Assembly (NCBI RefSeq): GCF_004342845.1
Contig: NZ_SLXB01000003.1
Span: forward strand, 1-64,000
Reading direction: 5' to 3'
Source of the DNA: Prevotella heparinolytica
GTDB lineage: Bacteria > Bacteroidota > Bacteroidia > Bacteroidales > Bacteroidaceae
Length of the DNA stretch: 64,000 nucleotides
This document shows, in pieces, positions 1 through 8,202 of the stretch (the first letter of the stretch is position 1; the number at the start of each line of letters is the position of its first letter). Under the pieces are notes generated by a model. It was not told the origin of the DNA, did no database searches, and saw only the letters and a program-made list of their open reading frames with translations. The position numbers and the translations under genes were made by a program.

Positions 1-347
1 TCAACCAAAATGTTACGGAAACGGCATACAGTTGTACTATCTGGAGCGCAGTCACCCAAGCCTAAACCGACAAAGCCACTGAAGGACAGACGGTCATTTA
101 CCTGCTCTTCGACCTCGCCGTCACTCAAGCCATACCATGTACCAAGAAGTTCGGTCTTGAACAACACAAGGCTGTCATAGCTTGGACGACCGGTGGGACG
201 GTTGCCTTTGGTGTAAGCAATTTCAATAAGTCCACGAATGGGATTCCAGTCGATTATCTGATCGATTTGAAAGAAAAAGGTCTGTTTAACCTTACGATGA
301 CCAACTATTAGGTCAGCAAAACTCCGAGAAGAAGGACGTTGTTTCAT
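1..347 (-). CDS. IS5-family transposase, N-terminal part (cut by window edge)
   Basis: The minus strand reads MKQRPSSRSFADLIVGHRK from 347 and stays open to the window edge, giving about 115 residues. The segment TGRPSYDSLVLFKTELLGTW followed by LSDGEVEEQVNDRLSF is typical of the N-terminal DUF772 domain of IS5-family transposases, which precedes the DDE nuclease domain. The catalytic part lies outside the window, so it cannot be said whether the element is intact. The family call rests on recognition of this N-terminal pattern. Confidence 0.8.
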   Translation of the reverse strand, partial: MKQRPSSRSFADLIVGHRKVKQTFFFQIDQIIDWNPIRGLIEIAYTKGNRPTGRPSYDSLVLFKTELLGTWYGLSDGEVEEQVNDRLSFSGFVGLGLGDCAPDSTTVCRFRNILV

Positions 348-412
348 ACTATAAAGCTACAAAAATATGATGAAATGAACAAATCTTGAACAATGAGTTT
401 TGCAGAGGTCTC
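1..412 (-). mobile_element. Insertion sequence, IS5 family, one end
   Basis: The probable terminal inverted repeat is the 18-mer at 395-412, which read from the outside is GAGACCTCTGCAAAACTC, about 50 bases before the transposase start. The element sits 18 bp beyond the stop codon of the DUF721 gene, so no neighbouring gene is broken. The opposite end is outside the window. The exact outer base is inferred from the repeat, not proven by a visible target duplication. Confidence 0.65.
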
Positions 413-430
413 AGATTTTGATTGCCGGCT

Positions 431-721
431 TTATCGGAAGATGATATTGGTGATGACTTGTGCCCCCACATGATGGTTCAGATTGCGCACCAGCAATTCA
501 CGCCCCATCATCAACTCCTGACGGAGAGCTGCCGACGTGAGGTGCACATAAAGCACTTGGTTCTTGATGTAAAGTTCGCGGGTATAAGAGGCTACGGCAC
601 TCCCCAGCACCTCCGCCCACGCATTGATGAGCCGTTGTTCGTTGAGTGGCGAATCCAGACTCTCCTGCCTTAGAAAGTTGCGGATAAGCACACCTATCTG
701 CTCGGCATTGTTCCGCTTCAT
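431..721 (-). CDS. DUF721 / DciA-like protein
   Basis: A 96-residue protein of the DUF721 family, whose founding members (DciA) help load the replicative helicase DnaB in bacteria lacking DnaC. The family pattern is visible: an N-terminal helix, the NAWAEVLGSAVASYTREL segment around residues 33-50, then the LYVHLTSAALRQEL strand-helix unit. Its ATG overlaps the recF stop codon by four bases (ATGA), so it is translationally coupled to recF; this recF-DUF721 pairing is common in Bacteroidota. The DciA role is inferred from family membership. Confidence 0.85.
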   Translation of the reverse strand: MKRNNAEQIGVLIRNFLRQESLDSPLNEQRLINAWAEVLGSAVASYTRELYIKNQVLYVHLTSAALRQELMMGRELLVRNLNHHVGAQVITNIIFR

Positions 722-1833
722 ACATCTTCCTCCCTCTTCATTTCGGACACTGCGCCCTTATCTACACTAAACATCCGGTAATCGCTGCCTACCTTATGCA
801 GAATGCGGTCTAGATGTTCACGGTTGGTGTCCGTTATGAATATCTGTCCGAAGTTGTCGCCGGCAACCAGCTTGATGATTTGCTCCATACGCGAAGCATC
901 CAGTTTGTCGAAGATGTCGTCCAGCAATAACAAGGGCTCGGTCGTACCGGTGCGCTTCAAGAAATCGAACTGTGCCAGCTTCAGGGCAACCAAATAAGTC
1001 TTGTTCTGTCCTTGCGAACCTTCCCGCTTGATTGGAAAATCTCCCAGAAACATACTCAATTCGTCCTTATGCACACCGCGCAATGAGTATCCCACTATTT
1101 GGTCGCGCGTGCGGCTATCTTTCAACACCTGCAACAAGGAGGCATCACGGGCATGCGAATCATAAGTCAGCCCTACCCGCTCCTTATCTTGAGAAATGAA
1201 TGAATGAAAAGACTGGAAAATAGGAATAAACTCCCGAATAAACGCTTCCCGTTTCCTGAAAACCACTTCACCGGCTTGCGCCATCATCTCTTCCCATACA
1301 AGAAACAGCTCCTCCTCTACCGGCTGCTCGCTTTTCAGCAGCGTGTTTCGTTGCGCCAACGCTTTGTTGTAGCGTATCAATGCTTCAAGATATTCCCTGT
1401 CGTACTGCGAGATAACCACATCCATGAAACGACGGCGCTCGTCACTGCCCCCCCCTATCAACCCAGCATCAGCCGGAGACACCATGACCAAAGGCAAAAA
1501 ACCGATATGATCCGACAGACGGGTGTATTCTTTCTTGTTCCGCTTGAACTGTTTCTTCCGGCTGCGCTTCATGCCGCAATAAATCTCTTCCGGCGTGCCG
1601 TCGCTCCCTTCATAAAATCCTTGAATAACGAAAAAGTCCGCATCATGACGGATGTTCTGGGAGTCGATGGGATTACCGGCACTCTTGCAAAACGACAGGA
1701 AGTAGATAGCATCAAGCAGATTGGTTTTCCCCATTCCGTTCTGTCCGAAAAAGCTGTTCAACTTAGGAGAAAAAGCCAGCTCCACCTCCTCCAAGTTTTT
1801 ATAATTAAGTATCGATATGCGTTTCAGTATCAT
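718..1833 (-). CDS. recF: DNA replication and repair protein RecF
   Basis: A 371-residue SMC-like ATPase that helps load RecA at single-strand gaps. The Walker A motif GQNGMGKT is at residues 30-37, the ABC-type signature EGSQGQNKT is in the second half, and the Walker B motif LLLLDD is at 301-306. Length matches the family. It is followed by the coupled DUF721 gene and preceded by a clear promoter. A run of eight C on the plus strand (1448-1455, encoding GGG) lies inside the gene and could slip, but the frame is intact here. Confidence 0.97.
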   Translation of the reverse strand: MILKRISILNYKNLEEVELAFSPKLNSFFGQNGMGKTNLLDAIYFLSFCKSAGNPIDSQNIRHDADFFVIQGFYEGSDGTPEEIYCGMKRSRKKQFKRNKKEYTRLSDHIGFLPLVMVSPADAGLIGGGSDERRRFMDVVISQYDREYLEALIRYNKALAQRNTLLKSEQPVEEELFLVWEEMMAQAGEVVFRKREAFIREFIPIFQSFHSFISQDKERVGLTYDSHARDASLLQVLKDSRTRDQIVGYSLRGVHKDELSMFLGDFPIKREGSQGQNKTYLVALKLAQFDFLKRTGTTEPLLLLDDIFDKLDASRMEQIIKLVAGDNFGQIFITDTNREHLDRILHKVGSDYRMFSVDKGAVSEMKREEDV

Positions 1834-1855
1834 AGGGTGATGATGAGTTCAACTG

Positions 1856-1886
1856 CAAAGATAGCGTAATCCCAAAGCTGTACAAA
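1856..1886 (-). promoter_or_regulatory. Bacteroides-type promoter of recF
   Basis: On the minus strand the -7 box is TATCTTTG (1863-1856) and the -33 box is TTTG (1886-1883), with a 19-base spacer. This is a full match to the Bacteroides consensus and lies 23 bases upstream of the recF start codon. Confidence 0.75.
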
Positions 1887-1939
1887 ATAAGTGTATCTGT
1901 TTTTAAGCGGAATTTAAACTTAGCTTTATAAAAAACAAA

Positions 1940-2262
1940 AGGGTTTTGCAACCTGAATCCGGGATAAGAAGCCGGTCGAGAGCCTCACCCGAAGGCTTGA
2001 GTCTTAAAGCCAAATCTCCTTGTTTATCAGACGCTTACCACTACCCTGTCAGAGACTTGTGTCTGTCAGCTTGAACACTTGCCTCTGTCACGACAAAGGA
2101 TTGCAGTTGTCAAAGCAGGGGGAGGGAGGCCGGCGTAAAAAGGCGCTCTTATCTTCTGACCAATCGCTGCAAACCGGTGCATTCAGGAAATATCCTCCCG
2201 ACAGGATGCAGCCCCTCGTCTTTAGCGAAAGCAACCGCCTGCCCCCGGACTCAGGTTTTTGT
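1940..2262. ncRNA. Candidate structured non-coding RNA
   Basis: This roughly 310-base stretch between recF and the TPR gene has no convincing protein but has paired ends: AACCTGAATCCGGG at 1950-1963 and CCCGGACTCAGGTT at 2244-2257 form a 14-pair closing stem. The single difference would be a G-U pair in a minus-strand RNA and an A-C mismatch in a plus-strand RNA, favouring the minus strand. Internal hairpins are visible, for example AGCCT/AGGCT near 2000-2015 and GCAT/ATGC around 2180-2210. Minus-strand read-out ends in a small GGTT-GCAA-AACC hairpin and a T-rich run. I could not match it to RNase P RNA, tmRNA, SRP RNA or 6S RNA. Confidence 0.35.
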
Positions 2263-2324
2263 AAATTTTGAGATACATACTAAAAAAAGATGCCGCTAAA
2301 TTTCGTTGATAGACATAAAAAACT

Positions 2325-2332
2325 TACTTTTG
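2325..2332 (+). promoter_or_regulatory. -7 box of TPR gene promoter
   Basis: TACTTTTG matches the Bacteroides -7 consensus. A weak -33 element (GTTG at 2305-2308) is present. It lies 49 bases before the TPR protein start. Confidence 0.6.
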
Positions 2333-2381
2333 CGGGTCGAAACAGCTCTTTTCAGAATAATAACAAAAAAAATACATAGAA

Positions 2382-3065
2382 ATGGCAGAACAGAAAAAAA
2401 CGAATGACGCCTTAAACGTGGAAGACGCACTGACACAATCGGAGGCTTTTTTCATTAAGAACAAGAAAGCAATCATCGGTGCTGTAGCAGCAGTTATCAT
2501 CGTTGTTGCGGGTGTGGTGATGTATAAAAATCTTTATGCGGCTCCCCGTGAAGAAAAAGCACAGGCTGCCCTATTCAAAGGACAGGAATATTTTGAAGCG
2601 GATGCTTATACACAAGCATTGAACGGCGACAGCATCGGTTATGCCGGTTTCATAAAAATAGCCGACCAATACAGCGGCACAAAAGCCGCCAACCTTGCAA
2701 AAGCCTATATGGGTATCTGCTATGCACAACTCGGCCAATACGATGAAGCGGTGAAAGCATTGGACAGCTTCGACGGAAACGACCTGATGGTAGCTCCGGC
2801 CATGATAGGAGCTATGGGCAATTGTTATGCACAACTCGGCCAAATGGACAAAGCCGCCTCCATGCTGTTGAAGGCAGCCGACAAAGCCGACAACAACTCA
2901 CTTAGCCCTATCTATCTGCTGCAAGCGGGGGAAATTCTGGTAAAACAAGGCAAGTATGACGACGCCATCAAGGCCTACACCACTATTAAAGAGAAATACT
3001 TCCGCTCATACCAAGCCATGGATATCGACAGATATATCGAGCAAGCCAAATTGATGAAGAAATAA
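2382..3065 (+). CDS. Membrane-anchored tetratricopeptide repeat protein
   Basis: A 227-residue protein with a short cytoplasmic N-terminus, one membrane segment (about residues 30-48, AIIGAVAAVIIVVAGVVMYK) and a periplasm-facing region of tetratricopeptide repeats. Repeated helices such as AKAYMGICYAQLGQYDEAVKA and GNCYAQLGQMDKAASML show the TPR pattern. The layout resembles YfgM-type TPR proteins that work with envelope chaperones, but the exact role is unknown. It lies upstream of ribH in the same direction, separated by a REP-like hairpin that may end most transcripts. Confidence 0.8.
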   Translation: MAEQKKTNDALNVEDALTQSEAFFIKNKKAIIGAVAAVIIVVAGVVMYKNLYAAPREEKAQAALFKGQEYFEADAYTQALNGDSIGYAGFIKIADQYSGTKAANLAKAYMGICYAQLGQYDEAVKALDSFDGNDLMVAPAMIGAMGNCYAQLGQMDKAASMLLKAADKADNNSLSPIYLLQAGEILVKQGKYDDAIKAYTTIKEKYFRSYQAMDIDRYIEQAKLMKK

Positions 3066-3091
3066 TACACTTTTCAGTAAACTGATATTTC

Positions 3092-3156
3092 AGGCACGGA
3101 TCACACGGAAAGCACGGAATAGTACAATTGCCGTGGAGTTCGTGTAGTCCGTGCCT
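3092..3156. repeat. REP-like hairpin, copy 1
   Basis: AGGCACGGATCACACGGA at 3092-3109 pairs imperfectly with the complement of 3139-3156. It is followed by a T-rich run, so it could also act as a terminator for the TPR gene. The same motif recurs near 42.9 and 63.8 kb. Confidence 0.6.
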
Positions 3157-3221
3157 CTTTTTTCTCATTCAAAGCACATTCATTCTCCTCCATTCTCTAA
3201 TCATTAATTTTTTAAACAACT

Positions 3222-3716
3222 ATGGCAACAGCTTTCCACAACCTTTCAGACTACGACTTCAACTCCGTGCCTAATGCGGAAAACATGAAATTCGGCATCG
3301 TTGTATCCGAATGGAACCATAACATTACAGGCGCCCTTTTAAAAGGAGCAATAGATACTTTGAAGAAACATGGCGTAAAAGATGAAAATATATTGGTAAA
3401 GATGGTTCCCGGCAGCTTCGAGCTGATATACGGCGCCAATCAATTTATCGAATATAGCGAAGTAGACGCCGTAATTGCACTTGGCTGTGTGGTCAGAGGA
3501 GATACTCCACACTTCGACTATGTCTGCATGGGTGCTACCCAAGGTATTGCCCAATTGAACGCAACCTGTGACATACCGGTGATTTACGGATTAATCACGA
3601 CCAATACCATGGAGCAGGCCGAAGCTCGATGCGGTGGAAAATTAGGTAACAAGGGCGATGAATGCGCAATTACTGCAATAAAAATGATAGATTTTGCTTG
3701 GAGTTTCCAAAAATAG
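3222..3716 (+). CDS. ribH: 6,7-dimethyl-8-ribityllumazine synthase
   Basis: Catalyses the penultimate step of riboflavin synthesis, joining 5-amino-6-ribitylamino-uracil and 3,4-dihydroxy-2-butanone 4-phosphate. The 164-residue length is normal. Family motifs are present: [29 protein letters not shown], and [15 protein letters not shown], whose H97 corresponds to the catalytic histidine. The protein assembles into icosahedral or pentameric shells in known members. No FMN riboswitch is visible upstream. Confidence 0.97.
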   Translation: MATAFHNLSDYDFNSVPNAENMKFGIVVSEWNHNITGALLKGAIDTLKKHGVKDENILVKMVPGSFELIYGANQFIEYSEVDAVIALGCVVRGDTPHFDYVCMGATQGIAQLNATCDIPVIYGLITTNTMEQAEARCGGKLGNKGDECAITAIKMIDFAWSFQK

Positions 3717-3719
3717 TAG

Positions 3720-3727
3720 TATCTTTG
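3720..3727 (+). promoter_or_regulatory. -7 box of the tRNA pair promoter
   Basis: TATCTTTG overlaps the end of ribH and lies 63 bases before tRNA-Tyr. A partial -33 (TTGG at 3698-3701) sits 18 bases upstream. Confidence 0.5.
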
Positions 3728-3790
3728 CACCGCAATTGAGAAACAAACCTACTCAATGAGAGAATTGAGATAGAATCTTAAAAGCAAAAG

Positions 3791-3872
3791 GGCAAATACC
3801 AGAGTGGCCAAATGGGGCAGACTGTAAATCTGCTGGCTTACGCCTTCGGTGGTTCGAATCCATCTTTGCCCA
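3791..3872 (+). tRNA. tRNA-Tyr (GTA)
   Basis: The acceptor stem GGGCAAA (3791-3797) pairs with TTTGCCC (3865-3871). The anticodon stem GCAGA/TCTGC encloses the loop with anticodon GTA. The long variable arm is that of a class II tRNA, as expected for Tyr, and the T-loop GGTTCGAATCC is intact. CCA is not encoded; the discriminator is A3872. Confidence 0.95.
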
Positions 3873-3885
3873 CAAAAAAAATAAT

Positions 3886-3958
3886 GCGGAAGTAGCTCAG
3901 TTGATAGAGCATTAGCCTTCCAAGCTGAGGGTCGCGGGTTTGAGTCCCGTCTTCCGCT
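3886..3958 (+). tRNA. tRNA-Gly (TCC)
   Basis: The acceptor stem GCGGAAG (3886-3892) pairs with CTTCCGC (3951-3957). The D-arm is normal, the anticodon loop CTTCCAA gives TCC (Gly), and the T-loop is GGTTTGAGTCC. It lies 13 bases after tRNA-Tyr and is almost certainly on the same transcript. Confidence 0.95.
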
Positions 3959-3965
3959 CTCTCTG

Positions 3966-4010
3966 AAAATCAGGTAGTTATCGAAAGATTTCTATCTGAT
4001 TTTTGTTTTT
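3966..4010 (+). terminator. Terminator of the tRNA pair
   Basis: AAAATCAGGTAG (3966-3977) pairs with CTATCTGATTTT (3992-4003), followed by TTTGTTTTT. It begins 8 bases after tRNA-Gly. Confidence 0.8.
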
Positions 4011-4166
4011 AATAATACGATGGAAGAGGTTGGTTGAAGTGGATAAGTTAAACCGGGAATTCAACCAAACAGAACTCTTTCTAACCACTCTATAAACTTA
4101 AAGAGCATCTGAAAAGTTAAATAGCCAAGAATAAGGAGAAAGCGCAAATTGTTTAGTCGGAAATTA

Positions 4167-4197
4167 TTTCGTTTTCCGACATAAATGAATATTTTTG
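4167..4197 (+). promoter_or_regulatory. Promoter of the YitT-family gene
   Basis: The -7 box TATTTTTG is at 4190-4197, with TTTC at 4167-4170 nineteen bases upstream as a near-consensus -33. The gene starts at 4260. Confidence 0.6.
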
Positions 4198-4259
4198 CAA
4201 TAATTTTAAAGAATGGATGAGTATAAATAGACAGAAAGTTAGTTAGCCACCATAAGAGT

Positions 4260-5150
4260 ATGAAAAAGATAGCAAGCATCCCCTTCCAACAGAACACCAT
4301 GCGTGAGCTGAAGGATTATTTGATGATAACTTTGGGCATGATTATGTACGATATAGGATGGACGGCGTTCTTGCTTCCCAACGACATCACTACCGGCGGC
4401 GTACCCGGCATTGCATCCATCATCTATTTTGCAACCGGATTGCCCGTGCAATACAGTTACTTCAGCATCAATTTTATCTTGCTTTTGCTTTCCATATACA
4501 TCATGGGATGGAAATTCAGCATCAAGACCATATTTGCCGTCTTCACGCTGACTTTCTTCCTTACAATCATCCAAAAGTTAGTGGCAGGCACAAATCTTCT
4601 CCACGACCAACCTTTCATGGCATGTGTCATCGGGGCATCTTTCTGTGGAGGAGGGGTCGGCATTGCTTTTTCCTACAATGGCAGTACAGGCGGTACGGAT
4701 ATCATCGCCGCCATCATCAACAAATACCGGGACATAACCTTGGGAAAGGTGATATTGATATGCGACCTCATCATTATCTCTTCCAGCTACTTTGTGTTAC
4801 GCGACTGGGAGAAGGTGGTATATGGCTATGTCACCTTGTATATATGCAGTTTCGTAGTGGATCAGGTGGTGAACAGTGCCCGCCAATCCGTACAGTTCTT
4901 TATCATCAGCGATAAATATGAAGAGATAGCCAGACACATCAGCATACATCCGCACCGGGGAGCGACAGTCATCAATGCTTCGGGATTCTATACCGGACGT
5001 GAAGTAAAAATGCTCTTCATCCTTGCCAAGAAACGGGAGTCCGTCATTATTTTCCGACTGATAAAAGACATAGACCCCAATGCTTTCGTCTCGCAAAGTG
5101 CGGTCATAGGAGTCTATGGAAAAGGATTCGACACTATCAAGGTAAAATGA
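4260..5150 (+). CDS. YitT family membrane protein (DUF161 + DUF2179)
   Basis: A 296-residue inner-membrane protein. The first two thirds contain about five hydrophobic segments, with the family pattern GWTAFLLPNDITTGGVPGIA near residues 34-54 and YNGSTGGTDIIAAIINKY near 139-156. The last 90 residues form the soluble DUF2179 domain (GATVINASGFYTGREVKMLF). The family is widespread and its function is unknown; transport has been proposed. Its last 14 bases overlap the end of the convergent DUF3256 gene. Confidence 0.85.
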   Translation: MKKIASIPFQQNTMRELKDYLMITLGMIMYDIGWTAFLLPNDITTGGVPGIASIIYFATGLPVQYSYFSINFILLLLSIYIMGWKFSIKTIFAVFTLTFFLTIIQKLVAGTNLLHDQPFMACVIGASFCGGGVGIAFSYNGSTGGTDIIAAIINKYRDITLGKVILICDLIIISSSYFVLRDWEKVVYGYVTLYICSFVVDQVVNSARQSVQFFIISDKYEEIARHISIHPHRGATVINASGFYTGREVKMLFILAKKRESVIIFRLIKDIDPNAFVSQSAVIGVYGKGFDTIKVK

Positions 5151-5787
5151 AACGCTCTTTCTTCCAACGATACACGATGGAGGAGCGAACAAACGGATTC
5201 AGTTTCTCTGCCGCCTCCTTATTCATGTAGTCCTTTGTGGCGAACGTAAACGTAAGTGTAACATCTTCGGCAGAAAGATCAGCTTTCAACAACAGCATAT
5301 CGGCTTGACGCCGGGCTGCCTGATAGCTATAAATATCCACTGTGTCCGGAGCCTCGGAAACAAAATCCTCCATGCCGGGCAGTTGCGGCAGAAAAGACAA
5401 AGCCGGCAATTCTCGCCATTCGGTAGAATAAAACCTGATATGACTGTCGCAAGCCGGAGCACAGACGGTGGAAACCGCACAAATAATCTTCGTACCGTCG
5501 TCCATAGGCAGAAGTTTCATCTCCCAAGAGCTTTGCGAGGTCATCTTCACTTTGATATAATCGGAAGAAAGTGCCGTCATCTCCGATTTACTACCGAAAC
5601 GATTGGTGACTTCGGCCTTCATCTTGCTTTCCAGAAAATCTATAAAGTCTGCGCGGTTCACAGCAGAAAGCAACGGACACAAGGAGTCGGGCATGTTCTT
5701 AAAAAAGACTTTGGCTTCTTGAGCTTGCAAGGAAACAAATCCAAGGAAAAACAGACATATAAAAACACTTAACCTCTTTTTCATCAT
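5137..5787 (-). CDS. Secreted DUF3256 family protein
   Basis: A 216-residue protein with an N-terminal signal peptide (KKRLSVFICLFFLGFVSLQAQ). The pattern KNMPDSLCPLLSAVNRADFIDF after the signal and the acidic middle section match the Bacteroidota family DUF3256, which has no assigned function. The product is expected in the periplasm or outer membrane. It is convergent with the YitT-like gene, overlapping it by 14 bases, and is followed upstream by msrC in the same direction 80 bases away. Confidence 0.75.
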   Translation of the reverse strand: MMKKRLSVFICLFFLGFVSLQAQEAKVFFKNMPDSLCPLLSAVNRADFIDFLESKMKAEVTNRFGSKSEMTALSSDYIKVKMTSQSSWEMKLLPMDDGTKIICAVSTVCAPACDSHIRFYSTEWRELPALSFLPQLPGMEDFVSEAPDTVDIYSYQAARRQADMLLLKADLSAEDVTLTFTFATKDYMNKEAAEKLNPFVRSSIVYRWKKERFILP

Positions 5788-5867
5788 TCAAATATCTTAT
5801 TATTTCATTGTACCAGGCGGTCACAACCGGTTTTTCCTCCGACACTCTTTTCAGGTTGCGTGTGGGC

Positions 5868-6335
5868 TCAAAGCAGGGAACCTATCTCTTCAAGGAAACG
5901 GGCATCTGTTTCATCAAAGCTATCCGTACGCTCACTGTCAATATCAAGTACACCCCATACGGTGTCTCCTCTCTTGAGAGGAACAACTATTTCGGAACGG
6001 GATAAAGAACAGCAAGCAATGTGTCCGGGAAAGGCGTCGACATCGGGCACCACCAACGTTTCCTTCCTCTCCCAAGCCGTGCCACACACTCCGCGTCCTT
6101 TCCTGATGCGCGTGCAGGCTATCGGTCCTTGAAAAGGTCCTAACACCAATTCATCGCCCTCCGCCAAGTAAAAACCTACCCAGAAAAAACAAAAAGTCTC
6201 TTTTAAAGCGGCCGATACATTGGCCAAATTGGCTATAAGGTCGTCTTCGCCCGACACCAAGCTCTTTATCTGCGGAAGCAAAGCGCGATACTTTTCCTCC
6301 TTACTTCCATTATCTATATACAAGTCTTCTGCCAT
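5868..6335 (-). CDS. msrC: Free methionine-(R)-sulfoxide reductase, GAF domain
   Basis: A 155-residue single GAF-domain protein of the YebR/fRMsr type, which reduces free methionine-R-sulfoxide with thioredoxin. The three cysteines C74, C84 and C108 have exactly the spacing (10 and 24) of the catalytic cysteines C84, C94 and C118 of the E. coli enzyme. The motif GPIACTRIRKGRGVCGTAW holds the first two. The gene lies 10 bases downstream of the transporter gene and is probably co-transcribed with it. Confidence 0.9.
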   Translation of the reverse strand: MAEDLYIDNGSKEEKYRALLPQIKSLVSGEDDLIANLANVSAALKETFCFFWVGFYLAEGDELVLGPFQGPIACTRIRKGRGVCGTAWERKETLVVPDVDAFPGHIACCSLSRSEIVVPLKRGDTVWGVLDIDSERTDSFDETDARFLEEIGSLL

Positions 6336-6345
6336 CTGTGTTTAC

Positions 6346-7245
6346 TTATTTACTCCCCAAATATAGGAAGAACATTCCAATCAACACTAAGATGAGGTCG
6401 ACAGCCTTACTTTTTAAATTCTTTTCACGGAAGAAAAGCGCACCGAAAAGGAAAGAAACCACCACGCTACCGCGACGAACCATGGAAACGATGGAAATCA
6501 TGGAATCTTCGTAGCTCAGGGCATAAAAATAAACAAAATCTGCCGCACAAAGAAAGATGGAAATGCAGATAATCGTCCACTCCCAACGAAACGGGGTACT
6601 TTCCTTTCGCCGGGGATACCACAGCAACAGGATGACGGGACACATGATAAATACCTGATAGACATTGTACCAAGACTGAACCAACATCGGATTGAGGTGC
6701 TTCATCAGATATTTGTCATATAATCCGCTGACAGCACCCGTCACAGCAGCAAGCACAATAAAAAGAATCCACTTATTGTGCCTGAAGTCGATGCCTTCTT
6801 TCTTGCCCGAACGGCTCAGCATGAAGAAGGAAAGCACTGCAAGCATCACCCCGATCCATTGATAAAGGTTCAGCCGCTCGCCAAACACCAGCATGGCGCC
6901 GACAAGCACCATCACCGGACGGGTGGCGTTTATGGGTCCCACGATGGTCAACGGCAAATGTTTCATCCCGAAATAGCCGAATATCCAAGAAGAAAGCACA
7001 ATGAACGATTTTATCACGATGAGCTTGTGCACTTCCCATCCCGCCACGGGGACATTGAACATCGTACCTTCAAGCACGGCAGGAGCAAAGGCCGAAATCA
7101 GGATAAAGGGAAGAAAGACAAGACTTGAGAATATCGTATTCAGGAACAGTACCGGCAACACGGCATTGTCGCGAAGCGACTGCTTTTTGAAAGCATCATA
7201 AAATCCCAGCAAAGCCGCCGAGAGAAAGGCAAGCAATAACCACAT
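6346..7245 (-). CDS. DMT/EamA-family transporter
   Basis: A 299-residue protein with about ten hydrophobic segments in two EamA halves, the architecture of drug/metabolite transporters. A typical EamA feature is the GPINATRPVMVLVGAMLVFGE stretch at the end of the first half. The substrate cannot be told from sequence. It lies between truA and msrC on the same strand with short gaps (54 and 10 bases), so the three may form an operon. Confidence 0.85.
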   Translation of the reverse strand: MWLLLAFLSAALLGFYDAFKKQSLRDNAVLPVLFLNTIFSSLVFLPFILISAFAPAVLEGTMFNVPVAGWEVHKLIVIKSFIVLSSWIFGYFGMKHLPLTIVGPINATRPVMVLVGAMLVFGERLNLYQWIGVMLAVLSFFMLSRSGKKEGIDFRHNKWILFIVLAAVTGAVSGLYDKYLMKHLNPMLVQSWYNVYQVFIMCPVILLLWYPRRKESTPFRWEWTIICISIFLCAADFVYFYALSYEDSMISIVSMVRRGSVVVSFLFGALFFREKNLKSKAVDLILVLIGMFFLYLGSK

Positions 7246-7299
7246 CGGTTTATTTACAATTTAATGATTTACAATACACTAACCACGAGTCCCTATCCG

Positions 7300-8055
7300 T
7301 TAATCACTAACAAAAATTTCTTCCGGATAGGCAACATCCACCAGAAACAGCGCATTCCCGGGAACGGAAGTCCCTGCCCGGCAGCGATCGCGTTGCTCGA
7401 TGACCTGCCTGAAACCTTCGACGGAGAGTTTGCCCCGTCCCACTTCAAGTAGCGTCCCTACAATGGCACGCACCATGTTGCGCAGGAAACGGTCGGCCCT
7501 GACGGTGAAAACCCACGTTGCTTCATCCTGCTGCGTCCACCCGGCCTGCATGATGCGGCAGTTGTTGGTTTTTACATCAGTATGCAACTTGCTGAAACTG
7601 GTAAAGTCGGTATAGTCAAACAAGATTTGCGCCGCTTCATTCATCCGTTCAAAATCGGGTGTCTGAAACAGGCGGCAGCGATATTGGCGGTTGAAGGGAA
7701 TCTTGACCGTAGTGACATAATATCGATATGTGCGCGCCGTCGCGTCAAAACGGGCATGTGCATCCGGTTTCACGGCACGCAGCCGATAGACGGAAATGTC
7801 AGGAGGAAGAAGCCGATTCAGCTTGTCGGCCATAAGAACGGTGTCCAAAGGAGCATCGCTGTCGAAGTGGGCCACCATCAGCGAAGCATGCACTCCGGCA
7901 TCCGTACGCCCCGCGCCTACCACGTCGACTTCCCGGCGCAACAAGGTGGAAAGCGCCTTCATCAGACACGCTTGCACGCTTGTCCCGTTGGGTTGGATTT
8001 GCCAACCGTGATAGGCTGTGCCGTCATAAGCTAAGTATATAAAATATCGTTGCAC
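7300..8055 (-). CDS. truA: tRNA pseudouridine(38-40) synthase TruA
   Basis: A 251-residue enzyme that converts U38, U39 and U40 of the tRNA anticodon stem-loop to pseudouridine. The catalytic motif [11 protein letters not shown] places the essential aspartate at D52. The substrate-binding RTYRYYV and [11 protein letters not shown] segments are present. Length and domain order match the family. Confidence 0.97.
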   Translation of the reverse strand: MQRYFIYLAYDGTAYHGWQIQPNGTSVQACLMKALSTLLRREVDVVGAGRTDAGVHASLMVAHFDSDAPLDTVLMADKLNRLLPPDISVYRLRAVKPDAHARFDATARTYRYYVTTVKIPFNRQYRCRLFQTPDFERMNEAAQILFDYTDFTSFSKLHTDVKTNNCRIMQAGWTQQDEATWVFTVRADRFLRNMVRAIVGTLLEVGRGKLSVEGFRQVIEQRDRCRAGTSVPGNALFLVDVAYPEEIFVSD

Positions 8056-8084
8056 GTTTCCCTCTGCTTTCTATGAATCCGCTG

Positions 8085-8092
8085 CAAAGGTA
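8085..8092 (-). promoter_or_regulatory. -7 box of truA promoter
   Basis: TACCTTTG on the minus strand, 29 bases upstream of the truA start. The -33 is poor (TTG about 23 bases further up). Confidence 0.55.
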
Positions 8093-8147
8093 CAAAAAGA
8101 GACGAAAAAAAGACGCAATCCATTCCCGGAGTTTCAATGGTTTGCTA

Positions 8148-8155
8148 TATCTTTG
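8148..8155 (+). promoter_or_regulatory. -7 box of DUF5715 gene promoter
   Basis: TATCTTTG matches the consensus and lies 47 bases before the start codon at 8203. No clear -33 is seen. Confidence 0.5.
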
Positions 8156-8202
8156 CCCGGAATTTCCATCACAAGTCACACAAACCCATATCATAAATAA
8201 GA

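Noticed and set aside
1940..2262. Cobalamin riboswitch or RNase P RNA
   Set aside because: The conserved cobalamin and RNase P core sequences could not be found on either strand.
2020..2271. 83-residue open frame between recF and the TPR gene
   Set aside because: Composition is unlike a protein, no conserved pattern, and it lies on a region that folds as RNA.
3066..3221. FMN riboswitch in front of ribH
   Set aside because: The short gap lacks the conserved FMN aptamer segments and only holds a REP-like hairpin.
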